Part shown: positions 46,133 to 58,100 of the stretch, piece by piece | Position numbering within the stretch: the first letter of the stretch is position 1 | Layout: each line of letters begins with the position of its first letter | Source of the DNA: Pachypanchax playfairii | Taxonomy: Eukaryota > Chordata > Actinopteri > Cyprinodontiformes > Aplocheilidae | Direction of reading: 5' to 3' | Length of the DNA stretch: 64,000 nt | Assembly (NCBI GenBank): GCA_006937955.1 | Contig: SSNP01000001.1 | Coordinates: 9,924,335 to 9,988,334, forward strand | Translations under genes and position numbers: made by a program | The notes under the pieces: generated by a model | Database searches by the model: none | Told to the model about the DNA's origin: nothing | What the model saw: only the letters and a program-made list of their open reading frames with translations

Positions 46133-49100
46133 ATGGTGCTGATCACCGACGACAGGGATGGAGGAGGCGCCTCGTCGGTCCGCGTCAAACAGCTGCATCA
46201 CCAGCAAAAAGTCGGTCAAGTTCACCCGACAATAACCGAGGAGCCCCTGTCCCACTACGAGGAAGACTCGAGCGAGGGGGGTGACGGTGACGAGGACGAC
46301 GGGAGTGAGGAAGACAGTGATGAATTTGAAGAAGTTGACTTTGAGGACTTGGATGAAGACTGTCGGAGCATCGCGTCGGATGACTCCTTCTACCCGCCGG
46401 ATGATGTGTTCGCGGACTCGGAGCGCAGTCCGTCCCCAGAGAGCCCGGAGCCGCTGTCCTTCTTTAAAGCGTGCTGCACGAACAACGCGGCCATCGTCCG
46501 GATTATGATCCGACACGGCGTTAGAGAGGAGGAGGTGAAGGAAACGGACAGGAATAACAGGGTAGGAAGCTTTGTTTAAGTTTGTACTCATTAAGAAAGT
46601 TTCCTGCACTTCTTCAATTACAGGTCACAAACTAAATGTGTGACACCTCCGACCTCAGAATGCAACATGACTAATTAACGAGCATCAGATTGAGATTGTG
46701 ATGAGATCATTCTAAACTGGTCTGGTGACTCCCAGGAAACATCTGCTCTGACTGCTGTTATATCTGATGTGTGCAGTATTTAAGCCTATTACTCCCCTGT
46801 AGTGTTTATAATAAGACGAGGTGAATATTTAAACAGGGGCCTTTTCTCTTTAGGTTGCAGTAAGTTATGAAAATACATTTTACATCTTCTGTAATTATCC
46901 CCAAAGTCTTTTAACTTTACTTTCATTCATTGTTTGTCTGATCTGAGATCTGTCACGTGATAGCCAACACCTTTTTGTGCCTGAGTGGTCATGCAAGCAA
47001 AATAAACGCCCTAGTTTCAATCTTCTCACTTCCACTAATGTAAAGTAGCTTTTGTTTAAACATGATGTTATTGTTCTACAACTTGTGCATCTTGATGTCA
47101 CACGTTCCACTGTACCGATGTGCAGTTTTCTATTACAATACGAGTAGTATTGAACACATATAATCTACTTTTTTTTCTCAGAAAAGATCATTTGTACTGA
47201 CTTAAGTTACCCTGCTAAAGGAACTAGCAAACAAGCTACATTTTTGAAATGTCTGTTCTTACTGGATTTTACCTCCATTATTAATTATTTAACAAATAGA
47301 ACATAACCCTACGTCCCTTAATTATGATAAACACAAAACAACTTTCACATCTTATCTAAGGAACCAGCTGATTGGGCTCAAGAGGATCCGCCTTCTCCCT
47401 CAACCCACTGAGGTCTGAGCTGACAGGAATGAGACAAACACAGATGGATTTCAGTCAGTCGTCATTTTTTATGAAAAGTCAAACAGAGATTAAGTTATCA
47501 GCAGCAACAATAATAAACACAAACATGGAGAGTAAAGAGAGACAGCAGAGTGAAGACATGTGGTCAGTATGTCCTCCAGCAGTCTGAGACTATTGCAGCA
47601 TAACTAAAGGGATGAATCAGGATAACCTAAACCAACATTAACTATAGGGCTTTTGCAAAAAAGGAAAGTTTTTCCCGGGAGAATCCCGAATTTTAATGCT
47701 CTCCTGAAAATCTCCCGGGACCATCATTCTCCCGAATTTGTCCCGATTTCCACCTGGATAACAATATTACTAAACCATATGTCACCAGGCGTTGTTTCAG
47801 CCCCGACAATAATAACGGTTACACCTCGTAGTCACCAACATCTGTTGCACAGCTACTGTTATTTAATTAGTTAACTTATGTTATTACTGTGAACTGTTAT
47901 TTTGTCAAATAAATAAGCACCGTGTGTTTAATGTATGTATGTGCAACCAACCCCCCACCCAACCCAGACCGTGATCCTTTTGGACCTTTTGAAAGTGAAA
48001 TCCCCCCTACTTTTTTCACAAATTACACACTGGAGCTAATTTTACTTCTATAGTTAAAGTGGCAAACGTCTTGAGTGGTATCAGGGTTTAATGGTGGTGT
48101 TTGTGCCTAGAGGGCTAATAACAGAAAGAGGAAGAAGAAAAACAAAAACAATGAGTTGGATAGTTCCTGATTTTTTGGTATCGCTGGGTAAAGCGTTCAA
48201 GAAGTCTGATGAACTTACAGTTTACAACCCTTGTTGGTTATGTTAAAAGTTTTTAATCATTGTGAATTCAAAGCTAGCCTAAATCATTAAATAACCATTA
48301 AGTGACTTAAACTTGTATACACTGAAGGCATCAGCAGAGAAGGAAATGTTTTATTGCAAATCATACTGCTTGAGTAATGGTTTCGACTTTTAATAAGTTA
48401 ATAAGTTGGAGACAAAAAATTATAAAAAAAAAAAAGTTTTCAGTTGGAATCACACTGAACTGGTACTTAAACAAGTTTGACGTGTTGCAAAATTGCATAT
48501 AAATTATGATACTTGCGTGTCATCTGTAGGATTGATGTAAACTTAGGCTGTATACACCTGATAGTCCGGTAGACTCGGTTCGACTGGGAACCAAAATTAC
48601 AACATGGTTGCTGTTTTTAGTTGGTGCGGTTTGGATTCACACTAAAGCTTAGAGCATGTTAACATCCCCGCCTGTGGTGGCGCTGTGGAGCTACTACACT
48701 CCTTTTTCTTTGCAACTGCACTTCCTGGCGCTGCCGCGGGAGAGTGAAATGTAAACATACATGAATTAGTAGCAGATTCTGGTGGTTTTTGGATCTTTTG
48801 TGTTTGGTGAATGTATCAGATCAATATTTTGCAGCAATAGGCTCAGGATGAGCAGATAACTAGTCAGAGGACTACACGAGGCGGCTGAGACGGCTGCACA
48901 ATTTAGTCCACTTCCTGCTTTTCATGCGGTCTCGGTCCGGTTGCGTTCACACATGCAATCGAACCGCTTGAGTTCAACTGTTTGGTCCGAATCAGAGTTC
49001 GATTTCCCGTTCACACCTCTCCAAACAAACCAGACTTTCTCAGTAAGTGAACTAGAGTTCGATTCAAGCGGATTAAACAGGGCTGGTGTGAATGCACCAT

Positions 49101-52100
49101 TAGTCACAAAGTGTCTCAATTTGTTTGCAATTTATCCTCTTTTTACTAAAGATATTATTGTACTCGGCGTGTGAGATTCCCCTTTTGGTTCCAGACTTCA
49201 TACAGTCAACTTGTTTTCACAGATCGATAACCCCTTCCAAAGTTGTTTCACATTTCTCAGAACTCATGGAAATTAACTGAGAAGAGTTCCAGACTGGGTC
49301 CAGACCCCCGTGAAGACTCTATGACTATATTAAGAGAAAATATCTTTTGTATAGTTATTGAAACTTATTTGAAATTCCAGTGACATAAAAGCTAGACCCT
49401 GCAAATTGAGAACCCCCATCAATACTTTTGGGCATTTTGGAAACTCCCTCTTGAATATTGTTTAAATTTTGTCACCAACAGTCACAACCCAGTGAGTTAC
49501 AGGCTTTAAAATGCACAAAAAAATAGACAAAAACTATATTGAGGAACAACTTATCGGATTATATTTTTAAAATAAACCTTTTGAAGAACATTGAAAAAGA
49601 AAAGGTGTCCTGTAGGGACCCTTCTTCTTAGGCACACTTCGACTCTGAAACATTAGTTTCATAAATAATTAATAACTGATACTTCATTGATTTCCTTGGG
49701 GGAATTACTTCTCTACATTTTGACATTTAGCATCTCACTCAAATAAACTTCAGCACATGGTCTGTCAGGGTCAAACCGATCATTTGTCGATCAATGGACA
49801 ACCTCCCTCCCCCTTACAACCCGCCCACCCCACCCGAAATATTTTCATTCTGTTTAAGTGTCACTTTTATCTTTCTGGCAAAAGAAATCTAATCATACTT
49901 TACATTAATACATGCATAATGTAATTTTGATGAAATAACAATTTTTTTTTTAAAGTGAACAATTGTTGACAATCGCTAAAAGAATGTGTGTCAAAAAGCT
50001 AACACAATAATAGCAATAATCCAAACACAGACACTTATGTGGTGGCAGCTATGTATTATTCTATAACTATAAAAGTTACAGCATCATAAATACACACGCT
50101 GACACTGATAGAATCGCTGTGTTTTTATTGCTGTAACTTGAACACTGTGTGTTATTTCAAGAAGTGTTGACTATTAGAACATGTATGTTGATGTCACATC
50201 AATAACACAACACCAGCTGGCACGTATGAGAAACGTTTGGACAGTGTCTCTTTGTTCGGTTGTCACACACTAGAACTCAAACAGTCTGCGATCAGCCCAC
50301 ATAAAGCCACGCGTCAGACTGTTAGATGTTTCTCTGACAAGACAACGGCCGACGAACTTGAAGATCAGCTGACCGACACACTGAAACGACCAACTGGGAT
50401 AGAGATGAACTGAGACAGATAGAGGCAGAAATCTGGCACCGCAGATGGTAGCATGTGAAACGCTTCCAGCAAATACAGACAAGTGGAAAAATCAAAGCGA
50501 CAGACATACAGATTTGATTTGACACAGCCGTGTAGAAGCTCAGCTGAAGACAGAAAGGCATTTAATGGGGTGGGGTATTGACAGGAACTAGTGCATCTGT
50601 GTCAGTGCTGCTGCTGAGGAATGGGATTTAGGGCAGTCTGCATATGTTGCATATGTTCCTATACAGGAAGTTAGAGTGCTGTGCTGTTTGTTTTGTATGC
50701 ATTACAAGATGTTGTTGAATAGCCATTTATCAGAATCAACATGACATTAAAATGAGGAACATCATAGAACAGAAAGGCAGTTTACTTTATTAGAGATCTA
50801 ATTTGATTTACTCCTTTCATTTTTTAAATGTCCAAAAAAAAAAAAACGGTAAATTCACATTTTGGGACGAACTGTGTCCATAATTTAAATTCTCTCTTCT
50901 TTCAAGAACAGCTAAACTCAGGTAATAATTACCAGAGGTGTCATGGTACCAGGTCAAACATGTGCTTCTTTTTACAATGACAGGGAACACCCCTGTATTT
51001 ACTGAAACATATAATTATCTCTGATAGTTTCACCATGTCAGGAACCGGTTTATTAATCTCACATGATATGTTGATACACTGTTACATCCCCCCCCCCTCT
51101 CTCTGTTATTCCAACTGATGGGACTAAGCCTTTCTATTCTTGGCTCTGGCTATTCCCCAGATTACTTAGTGTACGTGTTTGTGTCTGCGTAGGCCAATAA
51201 TGTGTCAGACTCAGATAATTCCGTTTGTGTTTATTGTGAGTGTTTTTGAGCTTTTGTTTTCACAATGATTTTTTATAGAATTCTTATACAAATTTGCCAT
51301 AGAATTATCAGAAATTGTCAAGAAACTTTTGTTGTGTCTCCTGGACATATTGTATAAAAATTGCATTTATACTGCAGATATTTAAATACAGTATGTCTGG
51401 TGCCAAGGATATAAGGGTCGCCTACTAGTCATATATTTATTGCACTCATAGGTATGGTTCAGTTTAGAATCACTAATCAGGTAATTAGGAATATTAAAGA
51501 CCCACTCCCATAAAAAATCAAGTTTTTCGCATTGTTAACATGTTCTTGTGGCATTTTTGCGATGCTAGAGGGCAAAATTGCATTTCTGAGTATTTCTGCC
51601 ATCAAATTGCTGTCATCTTCCAACAGTGGCAGACACAAGCATGCAGTTTAAAAAAGGCTGCATTAGTTACGTAGAAAAGGCACTGGGTCGGCCACAGTGC
51701 TGGGCCGCACTGGGTCGGTCCTCTACTACTTGTAAGTTAGCTGTAAGCTAGAAGTTGCGCTTGCAAAAACAGAGGGTGTTTCTCAATGACAAGGCGCCTC
51801 GCCCTACCAAGGCACTGCCTCGGAACTCTGTTTACGTCTCGCCCATGTTAGGGTCCTGAGTTTGTCTAGTTAGTCTTTTGTTTGATTCTGTGTTTTTACC
51901 TGTGGTTCTTGGGTCTCATCTACTGTTTCCTGTTTTATTTTGATAAGCGTTGTACTTCCTGTTTTCCCTCATGTGCTCCCAGTAACTTTATTTCGTCCCC
52001 GCAGCTGTTTCTGTTTAAGTAATTTACTTCCTTTGTGTTTCAGTGTATTTAAGCCCCTGTGATTTTTCATTTCCTTGTCGGTGCATTACGCCGTGTCCAG

Positions 52101-55100
52101 CCTTGTGTCTTCGTGTCTCCATAGGATTAATTTGTATCTAGAGTTTTGCTGCCACGCCAGCCCTTTGTTTTGATTGATTAAATGTTTTTTTGTTGATTTT
52201 ATCCCTGAGTTTGTTGAGTTTTACTGCACTTTGGGTCCAATCTTTAACCACATTATGACAGCCCATCGTAATAGCATATTAGCAGCATTCCTTCAGCCAC
52301 TGAACTTGAAATGTCAATAAAAATGAATGTGCAAGCGAGTACCTTTTAGCTACTGAAGCTGCAACTACTAATGGTGCGTTCCAGTCGTCCTTGGAACATG
52401 GAAATGACGTAAGGAGCTTGTTTTGCGTTTCAGCGACCACTCGGAAAAGCAACTCAGAAAAAAATTGATGCGTGTTGTTGCTCTACCTCAGTACAAATAA
52501 CTTATAACCAAGTATTCTTTGCTCCTACAGTAAAAACCATAAATACCAGTCAATTTTGGTCGCAAAGTTTGCAAGTTTTCATATTTATTTTCAGCTTTGC
52601 AACAACATAATTATTGTTAACAACAAAACCAACAACTCAGTGCTACTTACATAGCAAACAGAACATGTAAATAAGGAAAATATAAAGATGACAAGTACTA
52701 CTGGTACTACCGGTAGTACCGAACGCCTCCACACCAACAGTTCTACCCGCAGCACAGAGGCAAATTGCTAATGAGCTACTGCCGCTATGCAGAAACGACT
52801 TCCTAGAAAACGACACAGGTTTTGTGACTTTGGGTAAAAGCATTATAATTGTTATGTAAAGACCACAGACACGCTTTAAAATAGCTGAAAAGATTAGCGG
52901 AGTAGGTCTTTAAATTATTTGAAGGTGTGTGTATGAACTTGCACACTGGTCGGATGTTTGTGAGAGCCTTCTAAATGTCAGCTTGTATCAGATTTAGGCA
53001 GTTGCTGTTCAGACAGTTGTGACAAGTTGTGTCAGGGATCAGTCATTAAAATTAAAACTGGGTGACTTGCTTTTCCACACTTCCAGATTTATTTTTCCAA
53101 TGACTTCATTTGTCCTTTGTTTTTCATTATACTGCAACCAGTGTGACATTTAAGTTGAGTGTCAAGTCAAGGGAGCATGTAGGGGTTCACATTGATAACA
53201 AAAGGGTCCAAGTAAACGTATTGCTAATCTAAAGTACAGCGGACAATGGTTGTATGCACAACCTCCGTGTCCAGGAGTTTTGTGCATATGAGTGTGTTGT
53301 GCATATAACCTTCATCCACTGTATAACTTTAGTTGGCTGTGAACTGAGAGCGAGCACCTCACACTGCCTGCAGTGTACAGACAGCTTAAACTTGCAGGAA
53401 TAGAGATGAGGTTAACCTCTGAAATCCAGGGTTCTGCAAATGCCCTGCTACCCTGACTAAATCTGCAAGTTCTGAGTTCTGCAGAAGCTTCTCTTCTTTA
53501 GGTGTTTTAGACAACTGGCTGACAATTCACCACACATGGAGTCAGAGCCCCTGGTGTTTCTGTCAGGTCTGGATGTATCCCACCAGTTCTTACTAAGCCT
53601 GCAGATATTGAAGTCCCATTATGCTGAAATAAAGACGGCTTTGCCAGTTATGCCCACCTATTTTTATGTTTTTCTTACTTTTGATTTATTCTCTGTGCAA
53701 CTTCATCCACGACAAATTTTTTTGCATTGTGTAAATGACACTTAAAACGATTTTGATTTGATTCGGATTCTCTGGCTGCAAACTTTGTCAGTGTCCTACT
53801 CTGACACCTGGATTGGTTCAATTTCCCAGTAACCCTTGTTAACCATCTTGATTCTCCACCCACTCTCCAGATCCTCCCGTTGGGCTACCTGCAAATCCCC
53901 TCCTCATACCTTCCCTCTTCACCTGTTCAGTTAACTCACTCTGCTGACTGGGTCATATTTTTTTAATCTCCTTACTTATGCATCACCTCTAATTTTTAAT
54001 TGATGGAGGGCCTGGAGTTTTTTGTAACATTTTGCTCTAGCAGAATTATTTTCATTTTGGTCATTTAGTTTAAAACACAAAAACTCGTGAGAAAAAGAAT
54101 GCACAAATGACAAATCCTCTAAATGGAACGGTTGAAATCGTTTTATGTGTTTAAGAGTGTTTGTGAAAGAGATTCACAGGGAAAACACAAGACAGGCAGA
54201 CAACTGAGATTAGCACAGACGTGCTGCAGGGCACGATGCTTAAGAACATCACAGCAGGGCTGGAGGACTGCCAGGTGGATGCGTCTGTAGGTGGGAAAGT
54301 GTGAATGAGACTGAGACAAAGTCTACAAGAGAACACCTAAACAGAATTATTTGAAGCTCTGCCAGTGGAAGGAAATTTGTTCCAAGCTGTCCAACGAGGT
54401 ACTTTAGCAGTCAGGTTGGCAACATCAGTGAGCCCACATCACCAGGTGGCTGAGAGCCAGAATTATTTACAGGTCAGCTTTCATTAGCAGTGAGCCACAT
54501 CATGTGTTTGTTGTATACATTCTGTATATTTCAACTGATCTTTTGAAAATTGTGTTTTTTGTTCTTGTGGCATTTTTCTGATGCTGGAGGACATATCTTT
54601 ATAAAATGAAGCTCTAAATTGCATTTTTAAGTATTTCTGCATTCAAATAGCTGTGAATCAGAAGCAGACGCACAAATAGGGTTTAAAGAGGCCCTTCCAT
54701 TAAAAACGTTTTTTCCTCAGGTTTCTGTTGAATATTTTAGCTCCACAGGTGTTCTTACCCTCATAGTGGGTGTGAAAACAGGTCAACAACTTCTCTTTCA
54801 GTTTTTATCTCTCAAACTACGCAGGTGGTGATAAAACCTGAGTTCTCCCGAGTCCGAACGGCTTGTATCTGTTTCATCACAACTCCTTTGTTCGTTAATA
54901 TTCATCAGCTCCTGCAGTTGAAACCACACCTAGCATGCTGCTGGCTAAAAGCTGTTAGCATAAGACGTAGCAAACAGGAAGAGAGAACATCTGATGTTGC
55001 CATGCGCAGCGGGGCAGGAAACAGTATACCTTGCTCTCATAGGCTAGTTTGTTAGCCAATCAGAGTCCAGCAAATTCGAATAATGAATATGAACGAGCTG

Positions 55101-58100
55101 CTGCCGAAGCCTGACACGGAACAAGTCGGAACCAGTTGAATTTTGATGCAGACAGATTGAAAGGTCTGTTAATAAGTGTTTCTTGATGTGTTTTAGATAT
55201 AAAATATTTCATATTACTGTTTAATACTTAAAAAATAACCACAAAGTCCTGAAATTTGTGTGAAATGGCCTCTTTAAAAAAAGGGTCCGTTTGTGACTTA
55301 GATAATGCACCGAATGGGCCAAAAGCTCCTGCTCCGCTAGCTGTAAGCTAGTTGTAGCGCTAGCATAAATAGAGAGCTCTCTGAAACAGGGGGATCCTCT
55401 GCACCAACGGTTTCGCCCTCAGCACAGACTCAAATTGGTATTGCACTACTGCCAAAATGCAAAAACTACTTCCTTGAAAACAGCACAGGTTTTGTGATTT
55501 GGGGTAAAAACACCATAATCATAATTTAAAGACCACTGAGAACGTTTTAAAATGGCTCAAAAGATGATGGGAGTGGATCTTTAATAAACACCTTGTCTTC
55601 ATTCTATTGCAAAAGTTATTTTGAGGATGTCCTATGCAAATTTTTTGACTCGATTTACCAGCTCGTCCTTTGTTTTGGGAAAAGCATGTAGTCTTAATTA
55701 TTCTGAAATGAAGAATTGTTATGTTCTTAGCTTGATACATTTTTTAACAATTTATCAGCTAAAATATACATTTTTTTCCTTGAGACTCTTCAAATCTGAC
55801 AACGTATTGGAGTCTGCAAATAATTACAGAATGTTCCTATTCACATCACTCTTTACTTGTTATTGAATTCATGAATTTCAACAAGATATTTCTTTTATTA
55901 AATCTGCCTCAGTGTTTGAAATAATAATGTTGTCAGAGGGAGAATGTGTAGTGCTCGAAGCCAAATCTGAAAACTTGCAGTGCCAGAATGAAGTATTAAA
56001 CAGATTCTGTGAGTGCTTTTAGAGAACATAATGTTCCAGAATCCAGTCTGCTCAAGGAATATTAAAAGTGGAATCGTTTCTGATAACTTTATCATTTTTA
56101 ATTCCTACAATGTATAACGCGCCTGCTGAGAAATCTGCACAAAGCCCTTTCTGTACAAATTCTACAGTTATATTAGAATTTTTAACAGCTGGGAGTAGAA
56201 ATATTAATTCTGTTTGACACCACAGAACATATAGTACCATCTAAAGTTATCAATAAATGCTGGTATTTCTCCATTTTTTTGTCCAACTCACAACGGGATC
56301 ATAAAAACCCCAAATTAGTGCCATAAAAGGTCATAGATGAGGAAAGTATTGAATAAAAGGTTCAATTGAAAATGACATAGAGTTGATACTAGTGTTTCAG
56401 ATGGACTGTTTTTATTTTGACATGTACGAAAAGTATTAAAAAACCACCAATGTTATATAAAGGTTCCTGGAGGTGGTTAGCGTTTGCCTATCTCAAGTGG
56501 TCATTAACGTCACTTGGAATAAAGACTGTCCATGACAGGGTCACATAATAACTAACAGTTTATGCATACAATAACATCTGAGTCTAATTAATTAACACTA
56601 ATTACTCTAACATGCACGTGTTTGATCTGCGGGAGGAAAGAAAGGAGAAGGGAATTTAAACTTCTTGTAGAAAGGCCCCATCCAGTAGTCAAACTCAGGA
56701 TTTTCTTACTGTGAAACAACCAATTTAAATACAGAAAAATATAGTTTTCTTAAATGATACAATCCCCAATAAAATAAGCAAAAAAGTATTTTTTGGTTAG
56801 ATCTGGGTGATTTAAGAAAAATAATGATGTAATCATGCTGATCTTATTCTTTTTTTTGTGAAATACTTCCATTATCTTGAATCAAATTGGCACCTTAACA
56901 TGATGGAAAGGTCTGAGTACTCCCATGATCCAGGGGGCTTGTAGGGCCCCCCATGGCAGATTGGCTTCAGGTGAGGGGTCAGACTACTGGTTCAGTTACA
57001 TTAATGAGACTCAACAATGGCAGGCAGAGAACTTCGCCTGGAATAAGAAGACCGGAACCCCCCTGGAACCAGGTCTGGAGGGTGATGGTTGGGGGGGTTG
57101 GTCGATGAGCACCTGGTGGTTCAGTTTTGGTTCCTTGCGCTTGGCCGAGCTCATCTCAGCTAAAGGAAGCCACCTCCACTTGGAAACAGTGGAGGATTTG
57201 GAGGAAAATCAAATCAAGGTCAGGTGCAGAGAGATCTGATTGGCAGACAAAAACATATACCCAGGTGTGTGGATCCCCGGCAGCAGAAACTGGTTCTTGG
57301 AACATGGAAAGTCACTTTGCTGTTGGGTAAGGAGCCGGAGCTGGTGAATGAGGTTTAGAGATAAAATTAGTTAAAGTTGTACTCACGTCTACTCACAGCT
57401 TAGGCTCTGGAATCCAACTCCTAGAGAGGGGCCGGACTCTAATACTCTGGCGTGTCCTAATGGGGTGAGGTTTCAGGCAGGTGTGGGCCTCAGTGTTGGA
57501 GTTCTTTCTGGTGAACAGCTTTGAGTTTGAAATAAGGCTCTAACTGTTTTCTGTGCATATGCACCAAACAGCAGTTTAGAATACTTGTCCTTCTTGGACT
57601 CTCAAAGAAGCCTTTGGGACTTGGTTGTCTCAGAGGACTCCTGACAGGTACCACATGGCTAGAAGGACAGCAGCTCCTGTGGTCGTGAAAGCTAAAACCA
57701 GAAGTATTTAGCAGGTACATACTGTTCTGTATACTTGTTGTGAACTCTGAGTTGATACATGTTGGTGATCTATTTGTTTGGTCTGAGTCAGTGAACACCC
57801 TTCAGAGTTTTTTCAGACGTTTCTAGGTTCACATGTTAATAATTTACCCTCAGCAGCTTTTATATGTACACGTGTTAGCGTACATATGTAAAAAGGCTTC
57901 TTCTCTGGCAGCGGTGGCACAAACATGTATGTCCATACAACAGTACACGTCAGCATGGGTTCAGGAGAACAGTTTGGGAAGATGCACAAAGGTTCCCTTG
58001 CCTGGTTAACTGTCAGTCCCACTGCCTTGATTTGGATCTTCTTCATGCTGCATGTCAGCAATTTGCTGCTTTGCTTCTACTTTATAAATCTGTTCCCTGA

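Noticed and set aside
46058..46609. 183-aa minus-strand open frame
   Set aside because: It is the antisense of exon 1 of the ankrd33b-like gene, whose plus frame is recognisable; long antisense frames are expected in GC-rich acidic coding DNA.
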